Source: Blakeslea trispora
Lineage: Eukaryota; Mucoromycota; Mucoromycetes; Mucorales; Choanephoraceae
Assembly (NCBI GenBank): GCA_025331445.1
Contig: JAIWNE010000053.1
Location: 1 to 64,000, forward strand
Length of the DNA: 64,000 nt
Reading direction: 5' to 3'
Positions 10,883-21,972 of the stretch are shown one piece after another. The position numbers were made by a program, and so were the translations under genes. The notes below the pieces were generated by a model. It saw nothing but the letters and a program-made list of their open reading frames with translations, had not been told where the DNA came from and did no database searches. Each line of letters begins with the position of its first letter. Within the stretch, counting starts at the first letter, position 1.

Positions 10883-11217
10883 TTTATCAAGGATTAAAGA
10901 TAACATCTACTCATTAGAATGTTATTCATACTTATAATTTCTGCTGCGAAAGCTTCTAGTAATCATTCGCTTAGCTACAGGTCTTTGGAAATTTCTAGTC
11001 ATAGAGATAAGTCTGTCTTTGTGATCATATATCAAAATAGTAAACAAATTAAAAAATAAGAAGCGCATTTTTTTATGTAGAACTATTAGGTTTATTAGTA
11101 TTTGAGATAGTCGCAAGTCAAAAGAGTGATGTGCTAAGAGAATGTAGTAGTTTGAAACATGGAGGATGATTTGATTATGACTTTTGAAGTTTTGGGTTCT
11201 TCATTTTGTAGTATATT
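10883..11217 (-). repeat. Right terminal inverted repeat, outer part
   Basis: Reverse complement of about 1-340. It resumes the inverted repeat directly after the second copy of the 12-bp duplication that follows the LINE poly(A). Confidence 0.85.
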
Positions 11218-11344
11218 TGAACCAGCTTTATTGATAATGATATATATATAGTGATCTAACAACAACAATGATATATAATATGGATAGCTTAACTTTGCAG
11301 ACCAAAGAAAAAAGTAGAAGCAGCTGTTGGTTTGATTTTTACAA

Positions 11345-11645
11345 TTGGTGACTATCATAGTTACACGGATAGCAAACTGTGTTCATTGGCTAAAAAGTCT
11401 TGACACTAGAAGCTTCTTTTTTAAGAATGTGTTTTCTTGCTTCCTGCCTTTTCTGCTCAACCCCATCAGAAACGATACAACACTTATTAGTGGAATATCC
11501 CAGGAAGTGGTCCTTATGGAAGCTTATGCTTTGCACTCAGTATCCTCATTTGGAATTTCGGCCTGACCATATTGTGTCTATCCTCTGGTCTCTTTTTGGT
11601 CTCCCTGAATTCCTGAACAGGTCTCACCAATGCCTTTCCATCTAA
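11345..11645 (+). pseudogene. Relic of a LINE ORF2 C-terminus
   Basis: Frame-shifted pieces read RIANCVHWLKSLD and then SETIQHLLVEYPRKWSLWK, matching in order the end of the intact LINE ORF2 (IANASKLHQWK, then ETVFHFMVQCPSKWHFW). The amino-acid match is partial, so this is an older or different LINE copy, 5'-truncated and decayed. It lies just outside the right end of the TIR element. Confidence 0.55.
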
Positions 11646-12285
11646 TATGTGCAACCACCTTGAGGGCCATTTGAATCTCTCATTGGGCCTTTTTGTTCAG
11701 GCACTCTATCCATTGAGTCTACTGTGATCTCCAAAATAAAATGTCTTCGATAACTTGAAGTAAGTGAAAATCAAGTGAAAAACATGAAACAAATTGTTTT
11801 GAAACCTTTGCCTTGTTTGTGTGTTTTAAATAAATGACATTTTAGCTAATCAATATCGCCATAGCTTCAAGTAACCTGTTTTATATAATTAGGGTTATCA
11901 CAGTTTCGTCTATTCTAAGTCTAAGAAGCAAGTTGCATTAGTCATAGAACATTAATAATTTTGAGAGAAAGCCTCTGCGTATGTGTAAAAGTGAGATGAT
12001 CAAACATGTCACGGGAGACTTTAGGACTTGATGGAGACACTGTTTGACATGAGAAGAAATTTAAGGGGATGTTACGTTGGCGTAATAAAGTAAGCATGCG
12101 ATAGCCGTGCAAGAATAAAAAAACAGGACCCACCCAAAGCTCCTTTTATCTACTTGGCACGTTATCGGCAAGCGATAAGCATGAGGTCAAGTTAAGTGTT
12201 TTATGAAAATAATAATAATAATAAAAAGAAAGAGGTGCTTTTTTTCCATCTTGTTCAACTTTTAACTTTCATTCGGAGTCTAGAA
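11646..12285. other. Intergenic, AT-rich
   Basis: No coding frame or repeat that I can support. The last part is presumably the promoter of the gene starting at 12286; a short AAT microsatellite lies near 12208-12222. Confidence 0.4.
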
Positions 12286-13739
12286 ATGTCAATTGAGCAC
12301 TTAGTGGCCGACTATATTGACAATGCTAGTGAACCTGAACAACGTATTATGCTATTCTTAGTGGATAAGCGTGATGAGATAATTTCACTACAATACGAAA
12401 GTGTTGCCCAGATCAAAAGGGATGTGTTTAAAACCTGGAAAAAAGTACTCCAATTAAAAGCTGTTAGCGATGTTGTTTTCGACTATTTCTGGGCCTATTT
12501 TGTTAAAAATAAGGTTAGTTTGGCTTATTTCTATCAGACTGAAGGCTCATTAGTTTTTGTTTTAAGAAATCTGACGACACTATTCCAACAAAGAAAATGG
12601 AAAAAAAAACTTTATCGGGATCAAAAACTGCTACCCCCACATCCTCCTCAACCACTCTAGTCAGCAAACGATCTGGAGATGTTTTTGACTCCAAAATAAA
12701 GTCAATTGACGAATACAATTTGGAGTCACTACCGAGCTTTGCTGCTGTCAGTGATGTGGATTTACACCAAGAATTCACAAAATATAGAGACACGGCTTTT
12801 GAAGCTGTCAAATCACATTCCTTTACCAACCAACAATTACTTTCCTTGTCCAACATCATTCATATCACTAAATCCGAACCTCTTGAATTCCTCTCTCACG
12901 AACAATCGAACAAAGTATATACCACCATTACCAATCCTTTATTCCAAGACATTCCTTCGCTCCCTTCTGACATCTTATCCGAACTCAATACTACTTTTCT
13001 CTCCTTCGCTGCAAATAATGATACCCTGACCTTCTCTTCCGACATGATCTCAATTGCCAAAAAGTCTTCTGACTCTGTCCTTCATTCCCTTATACATTCC
13101 CTTCTCACCCTTTCGAACGAAGCTACCAACAACCAATTGTCCAATATGTCAGAAATGCATGTACAAGCATCTTATGTTCAACCTTTGCTTCGTGGAATTA
13201 CCAAGACTATGCCCACTTTAGTTCCGCATTGCTCGAACAAACTTGCCTTTGAGAATGAACACTGCATCATGCATTGCCGGCCAGATTACAGAGTTGATCT
13301 GTATACTGGTACCGGTATGTATGATGGCACCAACTTGTTTGGTGAACTGAAGCCTGCGACAGCAACGGCTGATGATGTAACGTGCGATTTTCAAAAGTGC
13401 ATGGGTTTGGGTAAGTTGGCACTGAAGGTGTTTAAATATGACTATGTTATGACTTTTTATTCAGTTGGCACTTCCATTCATTTTTACCTACATCACTCCT
13501 TTAATTCGCATCTGTCATATAGCCTTCACTTACATTCCTTTGAAATTCATACCACCTTTGATACCTTCCCTAACTATGCCTCTCTAATTCCCGTCATGTA
13601 CCGTTTATCACAAATCTACCGCCTTTTATGTACACCTCATTCAACAACACACACTCCTTCCTCTTCTACTGTCCCTTACCCTATTGTCAAAAAATTAATT
13701 CAAACCAACAAAAAAAGAAAAACAACACATGATTCATAA
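12286..13739 (+). CDS. PD-(D/E)XK-like hypothetical protein
   Basis: Two exons, 12286-12511 and 12567-13739, joined in phase 0 by an intron with GTTAGT donor and TTTTAAG acceptor, giving about 466 residues. The N-terminal part is helical, the middle is Ser/Thr-rich, and the C-terminal part has HCRPDYRVD followed about 20 residues later by FGELKPA. That spacing is the P-D..(x)..E-x-K signature of the PD-(D/E)XK nuclease fold. A Cys/Gly-rich segment (CDFQKCMGLGKLALKV) and a basic tail follow. The arrangement resembles family B (15770-17422): the same RPDY...E-x-K order, then an F-x-x-G/L-rich segment. Function unknown; nuclease activity is only inferred. The frame is uninterrupted across 1.17 kb, which argues for a functioning gene. 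Confidence 0.6.
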
Positions 13740-15195
13740 TTTAAGCACTTTATTAAAACAACGATACCCTATTTGATTAACTCCTTGAAAGGTTTAAGCA
13801 GATGACATGTTGATCTGATAAAAAAAAAAAAAGAAACAGTTTGAGTAAACAATTGATAGCCATTTTACAAGAAATAGAGTTGACTGATCTTAAATATCAT
13901 AGCTATCTAACCATGACATCTTGATTCATGCACTTCTGTTCCTTGTAGAGTTGCTGTTAATCATAATTCTCTTAATTTTTCTTATCCTTACTCTATTGTG
14001 CTTTTTCTTGCCTACAAATGAGTATAAGCTTTTTATCGATTTTAACATCAAGTGAGCTATAACAACAACACATTGAGTAGTATTTTAGCCAACACAGCTA
14101 GCCGTTAAGCTTCACAAGACTACACCACTCATTTCAAACTTTGGGAATTTTTTTCTAAAGCATACACGCAATCATAAACTGATGATAGTCTCTCAAATGT
14201 TTATACACCCTCATTGATCTCCCATGTATATCTCAACAGCTTAAATTGAGCTAATCACATGTCTCAGTACCTATTTGTTATTGCTTTTAATGATGAGAAA
14301 TTCCCTCTAATTTCAAAAGATAGAGAATTGAAACATGCGCTTATGAAAGACGAGCGTCAAATGAGGAGACCATATAGCTCTATGACACCAGATGAATCGT
14401 AAGAAGTTTGGAACAAGCAGTTGATGATGGAATTGGTTGCAATCACCTTTGTTGTAAATTTTTTTATATTGAACGTAAACAAAAGAACGTAGGGGATCTA
14501 ACAACTTTAAGGACCATGGCTGATGATTGTCAATTAGCAATCAATAGCCTTGTTTTCTTGAATGGGTTATTGCATTGAATGACAATTGATGACTTCAAAG
14601 GGTTCTTAATGTATTGCTTATGTCCAAGTTTATCATAGTCATAGCATGAACTGCATTGACTATAGGGCCAAATAGGCACCATTGATCTTCTCATACTCAG
14701 TGTAACCCAATGATTAATATTAGATGTGAAAGTACCAAAGGCAAAGGCTTAACAGCTATTTTCAACAGCGTATCATTGTATCAAGACAAAATAGGAAGAA
14801 ACGTGCAGATATCATTAGCACTATCCACTACAATTTGGTACACCAAAAAAAACATGAAGCAGCATGGACACAGTGAGAGACATTGAGCCAATGAGATTCG
14901 CCGACAAGAGTATCAAGGCAAGTCTTGATACTGTCTACTTCTTTTGCAATACCAAAGCAGATTCCTTTGTCTATCATAGACACAGTCAACAATATGAGCC
15001 AAAAGAAAACCAATTGTTGAGACAAACGCATCTACGTATGAATTACCATAAAATTGTTTGCATGACACAACTAACTTGCTGGTATAAGATCATCCATGTA
15101 TCATCCTGTTCTCTCGTTTTTACTGCAAATGATTTATGCTAGTCTTTTTCTCCTTTGTATGCTAAAGATATAATATGGTCTTTTTGTATTGTCAA
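13740..15195. other. Intergenic, no recognised gene
   Basis: About 1.45 kb of AT-rich sequence with only short open frames, none with recognisable motifs or consistent splice structure. Nothing further seen. Confidence 0.4.
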
Positions 15196-15752
15196 ACAAA
15201 AAACTGGGGTGTTCATTGATATAGAACAAGGCCCCAGACCAATCTACACAAGTAACAAACAAACAATCAATACATCAGCCAATGAGGACACTTGGTCAGT
15301 AATGTGGTCAATCTACTCTATATAAACAAAGAAAAAAAAATTCCTTTTCCTCCTTTTTCTTTTCTCTAATTATCGATTAAATGAATATATCATATAAAAA
15401 GGTAACAATGCTATTCAGTAGGCTATGTGATATTTGCTGACTTATGCTCAGACCAACACACTAGATACCTCTTGCTACTTGTGCGATACGCAAAAGAGGA
15501 GTTGTTTGGAAAGAAGGCATGTGTTTTATTATGATTGTTGTCGCGTATCTGTACTGATCGAAGTGAACAGGCCTTTTTTTATTTGTTCTTTTCTTAAAGA
15601 CGCGGTAAGTCCTCCATTCAAGAGCTAAAAAAAAAGAAATCTGAGAGGCAGAAGACTAAAACACTGCTTATACTTTAGACTTTTTGTTATTGGAGGTAAG
15701 TTAGTAATACTGTGAAAAACGGCACATCCCAGTGGCACGCCCATAATAAACC
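15196..15752 (+). repeat. Direct repeat copy 1 (5' region of family A)
   Basis: Nearly identical, with only a few base changes, to 29058-29612 in the same orientation. A more diverged third copy lies at about 23980-24550. The repeat covers the promoter and first three exons of family A. Confidence 0.85.
15381..15695 (+). pseudogene. Family A 5' exons, truncated and joined to family B
   Basis: Exon 1 (15381-15401, MNISYKK), exon 2 (15452-15604, Cys-rich CYLCDTQKRSC then YYDCCRV and NRPFFICSF) and exon 3 (15679-15695) match the longer copy at 29239. After about 15752 the sequence switches abruptly into the interior of family B. The splice phase at this junction does not give an obvious open fusion, so I treat it as a broken 5' fragment. 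Confidence 0.55.
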
Positions 15753-15769
15753 AATATCAACCTAGATTC

Positions 15770-17422
15770 TGAAGATGAATTTTCCAAGTGGTATAAGTTG
15801 TATTCTGTCAGAGCAAAATATCACAACGCGAAGCCTGTATGAAATGATAAATTTTACTGGTTGAGCCCAACGAAAAGGCTGATATTTTTTTTTCTCAGGT
15901 TAAAGGCATGGCATTAAAAATGTGGTACAAGCTGGTAAGCTTTTAACATAGGCAAAAGTTTAGCTAGGCTATAGCAATAACATTTTCTTCATATTTAAAG
16001 GTACTAAACAAGCCAAGAAGTAGCAAGAGCAAGAAGAGAGACTACATGACAGCCAATGTCATTGAGAAGTCAGTTTCAGAAACGTTAGAAAGATGAGCTT
16101 ACTAATTGTGACATATAGTTTGGAAAATCTGAAGGTGAAGAACCTAACATCTGAAACCAGCGATATGATCAACAGTTTCAACAATTTCAGGAGAAAGTCA
16201 ATTGACGATCTTGAGACTAAGAAAGACTACAGAAGTTTGACTTCTGATTTGAATCTGTTGCTGTAAGTATACGTAGTTAACTGTTGCATCATGTAATAAC
16301 GACTTTTTGTAGGGCCATCCAAGGCATCATTAAAATTGATTCGCAGACTCCCGCTGAGTTCAAGTCTTTTGGTCGAGAGAAGAAAAGTGAGCTTTATGGC
16401 ATTGCTAGTCGCATGCCATCGCAAGTCAAGAACGAGATTGAAGATGCATTGGAAGTAAGTGTTAGTCAACCCCTCTCTTTTATTTGCAGCTTATCAAAAG
16501 TATTTTAGGAATACCGCTTCGATGATGACAAGAAGAAGCTGGAGAATAAACTAATGCTGATAAGCATGAATGCCTCTGGTGCTCTTGAGAGAGTAGTAAA
16601 AGTGTTGTTGAGCTTGTAAGAAAATTTCAAAGGGGGTGGTTCATTGTGCATGTGTTTGATGTATGCTTCATTGTTTTAGGCTAAGTCATATGACTGTTGC
16701 AAAAAAAGACAACAATGAGATGAGATTGCAGTCCGGTCCCGTTGCTTCCTTTGGTAATTTGTTTAAATTATCTGATAACCATGATCCACATGGGTAAGTA
16801 ACTAGATGTAGCTATTTGATATCAATGATTGACGCATACATTGTATAGATACAACGAGATCTTATTCAACACCGAAGCTCTCAGCAACTGTAGACCTGAC
16901 TATGTAGTCAGTGTCGGGGCTTCAGACGAAGATGAAGTGATCAACGTAATTGGTGAAATCAAGGGAGAAGAAGGCCGGCTAGATTATGTATCATTAGATA
17001 CATATAGACTTGGAGTCTTCGGACTTCATTCATTGTGGCGATACAACTTGAAGAACACTTTGTGCTTCCAGGTCAAAGGTATGACAAGAACAGTTTTAGA
17101 ATAGAAATCAGAACTTACTGTAAAGATAGGCCAAGAGTTTACTTTCTTCCTCTGCTCCCTTTCTTTGGGCATTTGCACAATGATCGAGGTTGGCACTATT
17201 GTTGCTCCCTCTACCTTGTTGGAGTTCACCAACTTCAGTTCTCAGCTACATGCACTGTACAACATAGCATGTTTGTACGAAAGTCAGTGTATTGTAGCTG
17301 AAGTAAATCAGCACGAGTGGCCCTTGCTTTCCTTTGAAGCAATCAAGGAAATTTATGACATGGAAACAACAAAGGCTACAACTGCCAGTATGAGTGCTTT
17401 GACAGAAAGCACAAGCAAATAA
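15770..17422 (+). CDS. Family B hypothetical protein with PD-(D/E)XK signature, 5'-truncated copy
   Basis: At least eight exons can be followed, each with GT..AG borders and consistent phase: partial first exon to ~15829, then 15901-15935, ~16002-16070, ~16119-16262, 16314-16453, 16510-16618, 16680-16795, ~16849-17079, and a last exon ending in TAA at 17422. The protein holds a basic helical middle (AEFKSFGREKKSELYG; KKKLENKLMLISMNASG), then CRPDYVVSVG and, some 18 residues later, VIGEIKGE, the PD...E-x-K signature. A conserved tail (MIEVGTIVAPSTLLEF; HALYNIACLYES) follows. The first ~60 codons, present at 28722, are missing here and replaced by family A sequence. The exact acceptor of the last exon is uncertain. 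Function unknown. Confidence 0.5.
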
Positions 17423-17739
17423 ATTGTTTTGTTTGTTTTATTTGTTTTATTTGTTTCATATTAATAACTTAAGGCCCCATTCTTTTTTTTAAAAAAAGAA
17501 ATGCCTTTATTGAATATTGCTGTAAGTCTCTATTTATCGGTAGATGAAGAGATGAAGAGCAATTATCCGAGATGAGGCTGCTCTTACTCTCAAATAAACT
17601 TTTGAAGGTCTTTTATAAATTAGAGAAACAATATCTTCGTCATACTTTTTACGCATATAGCAAACATGAACACTGTCAACAACGACATCATTTACACTGT
17701 AGAAGGCTATTCATTAAGCTCCTGTACTCAGCGATGTAG

Positions 17740-19730
17740 TTGGCGTTTTTGAGTTGGACCACATCATTGAGAGCAGAGAAGAAAACCAGACTTTGCGCTA
17801 AGAAACGGATTGTATTCAATATCAACAAGCAAGCCGCCACCAGCTTTGAAGAAGCTCAAGCTAAAGTTATTCGCCTTAAGTTTTCGGCAAAATACCTGCG
17901 TCATCATAGCGACTCCTATGTTTCTCGCCCTATCCAAAAGAAGAGTAAGAAAGCTGGAAAATCTGCGTCTCTTAGCATCAAGTGCTACCACCGTACACTT
18001 GAGCTTTTTACATTTGTCCTTGGTAATAAAGGCCATTCTTACTATCAAGCCAGCGCTTGTGCCGATGATTTGCGTTGCCTTCCTCTTTCTAAAAGATATT
18101 TGTTGAAAATTCAGCATAGCTCGAAGGCCCTTAGACAGATCAGAATTGGTTTTCTTCGCGATATGAATCGCTACAGAAAGAATGCTGAACGTAAAGTCAA
18201 CTACCATGACATTCAGAACATGGTATCTAAGGTATTAGTCATGTAAATATACACTTTTGTTTCATTTAAATAGGTCAATAAGCTGCTCTAATAATTTAGC
18301 AGCGATTATATGTCCTCTTTTTCAGTCTGAATGAAAGAAAAGCTACCTGAGAGGGGTTTTTTGATGTTTGAAGCTGATATTTAGGCATATAGCGACGACG
18401 CAGCTCTATTTGCCCAAGGCTTTGAGTCCCCTCTTCAGCAACAAGAGATGAGAAATGCAGTGTATTTTTGTCTTTATGCAGCTAATGGTGTGTGTCTCAA
18501 AATGCATCCATCATCATGTATACTCTTTTGGTTCGTGATGAGGAAATTTACTGTGGCTATCTAATGACCAACGACAATTCAGCTGGCCCGGCCGTTCAGT
18601 AGCTCAAGTTTTTGAAGTAATTTGGTGTTTTAGTAGAACCTCAGCAATTCGCCATGGCTGCTGTAAGGCTGAGGTCAATGCCATTCAAGTAGTATACCCG
18701 GAAGCAGCAAACCAGTTCTGTGTCTTTCACGTTGTGTAGGCTTGGAAAGGAAAGATTGCTGCTAGCTGCAAGTCTTTTAGTAGTCTTCCTGCTGACAACA
18801 AGGTCCTTTGTAGTCAAATGCTTTGTGCTTTGCCTCATATTGTTTATGGAAATGAATTGTCTGTTTTTCATGAAAAAACTAATAGATTGTGCTGATCAAA
18901 GGAAATCCGTTGATTACTTCAAGAAAACCTGTTGCGATGAAAATCAAATGTAGGTATGATCCAGAGCACATTATGGGAGTCAGTTTTTTTCATATGCTGA
19001 CCAATAAGTACATCGAATCATAGTACAATCAATTATAAACTCTGTTCCTTGCTCTCCCAAGAAACAAAAGACTCGACTAGCTGATTTTTATTCATGTAAA
19101 AAAAGGTAAGTATTTCCTCGAGTTGGAATATGATCAAGTGACGGGGAACAATGGTGTTATGAGCAAATACCAAAGGAAGTATAGAGTTGAGGAGAAGCAG
19201 GCAGAAAAATATTTGCCGATAAAGTCTCAGGTATGACCAGTTACCCTGAAGGTGAGTTGAGAGAGAAGATTAAAGATTGGTACGTTTGCTCCTTCAATAA
19301 CAGCAAAGCCATTTATACTGTTGTTGCAAATGCTGATTGTCTCGTTGCTTCGTGTTCCTGTATGAACTTTGAATAAAGACGGCATCCCTGTGAGCGCATG
19401 TACTTACTTGCTCACTCTACTACGTTTGCTCTATACTTTCCTCCTGCTTCATTGCCATAGAGAATTGTTATCCCTACCTCAGCTGATAAAGTTTCTGAAT
19501 CGAGTGAATATTGAAATAGGCACTCCATTAAAGGTGAAGCAAAATGGCATGCTGAATTTATGAAGGCTCTTCGCCATTTGAATAGTGATAATTTTCGAAT
19601 CTCAAGGTACATGCTTAATGAGAAGTGCTCAAGAATGCTAAAGTTAGCTGAAACAACACCTGAAGCGACACAGCAGCTAAAAGTTAAGTATGCAAACCAC
19701 TTTCGCACTGCTGATACGCAGCAGTAGCTT
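17740..19730 (+). pseudogene. MULE-type transposase relic
   Basis: Fragments occur in the order expected for a Mutator-like transposase. First comes a DNA-binding N-terminal region with SFEEAQAKV, KKAGKSASLSIKCYH, CLPLSKRYLLKIQ and RQIRIGFLRDMNRYRKN (17740-18240). A core near 18480-18860 follows, with VRDEEIYCGYLMTNDNSA and pieces reading EVNAIQVVYPEA and QFCVFHV. Near 19335-19440 a SWIM-like zinc motif reads VASCSCMNF...CERM, with the final His apparently changed. Several stops and frameshifts separate the pieces, so it is inactive. Confidence 0.65.
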
Positions 19731-19893
19731 CTTCTTTTCAAAATATATACAACATAAAATGGAATTTAAAACTACCTTCATATATTTTGAAAAATATCAT
19801 AACTACACAAGCTCATTGTTGTGTCTAAACATTGCTCAAATATGCTGTAACTTCCATCAGCTGTTATTAATAATATTACAATTGAAATTAAAG

Positions 19894-20960
19894 TTAATAC
19901 TTTGTAGTACCACCTTTGGCTTGAGTCACTGCTTGACGTCTATCTTTCAGGCTATCAACCAAGCGGTTGGTAGGACCTCGATCAATCTTGTCCTACCTCT
20001 CCTATAGCAACCCTTTCAATTCTTTAGTGTTGCGGACTTCCTGCCTTCTAAAGATCATCTTGCGCTCGAGAGCCCACTACAAATGCCCAATGTGATTCAG
20101 ACCTGGGTTTTGTGTAGGCCAGTAATTAAATCCCTTGACCGTACACGATGTCTTCCACTCTCGAGGTACAGACTCAGTGTGACAAGTAGCTCCGTCTTCT
20201 TGCAATAAGAAGTGTCTATCCTCTTCTGCCCGCAACTTCAAGAACCAAGGTTGAAAATCTTCAGCCAAAACATCAATAAAATATGCTTAATTTACCGAGC
20301 TCTCCAAAAACACAAGTGTGTCAACACCACCCCGGCCAAAAACAGCCCCAAAGCATCACACTGCCTTTGCCCCACTTCTCGGCGAGGATTGTGAGCTCTT
20401 GTTTGTACTGCTCACCTTCACGGTGAGGAATTCCAGCGCTTCCATCTGCTCCTTTTACCTTGCAGCGAGACTCATCTGACCAGACGATCTGTATCTACTG
20501 TTTGTTCGTCCAACCGATGTGTTCGATAGCCCGTTCCAAGCGATGTTTCTTGTGGCGGTCAGCCAATGCAGGCTTGTGCGCGGCATAATAATATTTGAGC
20601 CCTATCCTACTAGGATAGCTGATTGTTGTGTCTCTACAGATGTCAACGTCTATCTTCTTTAATTCATTTTGAATCTTTTCGATGCCCATGAAAGGGGGTT
20701 TTCTACAAAACGATCTAAGTCCCTCAAGCCTCTAAAATTTATTTCAGTTGTTGCTCCAGAAGAAGTTCTTGGCATAGGTGTATCTTCATCAGTGATTCAA
20801 CTGATAATACCACTCATAGTTGATGTAAGCACGTCAACAAGGCGTGCAATCTGGCTGATGCCCAAGCTGACCCTGTTCGACCAATAAATCCCCCAAAGTT
20901 TTTTGTCACTCCGCTTGTTATAAGCGCCACGCTTTGTCTTTTTACTTATCTTGCACATTG
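19894..20960 (-). pseudogene. Tc1/mariner transposase relic
   Basis: Read on the minus strand from an ATG near 20960: an N-terminal HTH region (DKKLWGIYW..., ISQIARLVDVLTSTMSG) with a stop, then IEKIQNELKKIDVDICRDT and KYYYAAHKPALADRHKKHRL (20689-20495). Then come DFQPWFLKLRAEEDRHF and LLQEDGATCHT (second catalytic Asp; 20268-20077) and NPGLNHIGHL, where the usual NPIE motif is damaged. The final residues DRRQAVTQAKGGTTKY lie near 19900. It is a relative of the copy at 21973-23061, with many stops. Confidence 0.7.
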
Positions 20961-21972
20961 TGAGGTTTGAGTATTATGAAATGAAGAAAACAATAGTTTA
21001 TAGTGATGAATACCATCAATAAAATCTATACTATTTATTCTATAACTTTTAGCAATTGCAAGGCAAGTTAGTTGTTTGCAACGAGTCATTGCTAAATCTC
21101 ATCACTTCGAAAACGAACTGCTGTACATGGTCGAGATACGCAATGCAACGATGAGCAAGGCTTTGATAGCTGTGTTATTCTACCTTACAGTAAAAAGTGG
21201 TAAATCTTCCAAATGTCGCCTCTTCAACGACTAAACCTATGAGAGCAAGCCACTTTTCGATTTCTGCTTTGTTGCCCTTTTTTGTTTGCTCTTTTAAAGA
21301 AAAAAAAAGTCTAGGCAGATGAGCATCTTGTTAGCAAACGATCTAATTCTTGTAAAGCTCTAGTATATGAGTACAGCGCATTTTGTTTTAACAAAATAAT
21401 AAACAAAAAATATATATCAAAATGCGTATACAGTGCAGAGCATGCCACTACAGGCTTCCAATATCCTGGCGGTAAGATGATATATACGCGCACTTCTACA
21501 CGAAGCTGTACAGTTATAGTCTGCACAAGCTTGCCCAGTCGTACTGAGAAAAAACCTTAGGTAAAAAGAAAAGTTAGGGAAATTGTTATTTTTTTTAGAT
21601 GTCTAACCCTTCTCCTTTGACAAAAAGTCACACACAAAATGTCGTGAGCTGAGTGTTCTACATCAGCTGCGGTAATTGAATCTCTCTCTTGACAAGAACA
21701 TTTCCTTTTTAGTTTGCTCTGCCATTATTTCCTTTCTTGATCTGTTCACCTTTCTCTTGACAATTCGCTCTATCCAATCTTTCCTATTATATATTATCAT
21801 CCGTATTTCATTAGTATAAACAGTCTTCATCATTATTTCAATAAGCATTATCTTTATCTTACTCAATCAATTCTGTCTCTACTTGAGTTCAATTGAAGTA
21901 ATCTCTTCTATTCCTTTCTATTTTATTAAATTTTTGTACATTCTTTATCTACTCTTCCTCATAAAACTCAAC

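Larger units (their letters stand above)
1..11217. mobile_element. TIR DNA transposon carrying a transposase-exonuclease gene, interrupted by a LINE
   Basis: Positions 1-439 recur as a reverse complement at 5418-5517 plus 10883-11217, so the right terminal inverted repeat has been split by a LINE (5518-10870). Without the LINE the element is about 5.85 kb. Its only gene is the minus-strand transposase at 523-5322. The outer ends read TTCAATATAC on the left and TTCAAATATAC (reverse complement) on the right. The window begins at the left end, so the true left boundary and the element's own target-site duplication cannot be seen. Superfamily assignment is open: it has a DDE-type core, but the long TIRs and embedded exonuclease do not match a superfamily I can name with confidence. 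Confidence 0.8.

Noticed and set aside
15381..17422. A single functional A-B fusion gene
   Set aside because: Splice phase at the junction (15695 to ~15773) yields a stop in the options I tried; better explained as rearrangement.
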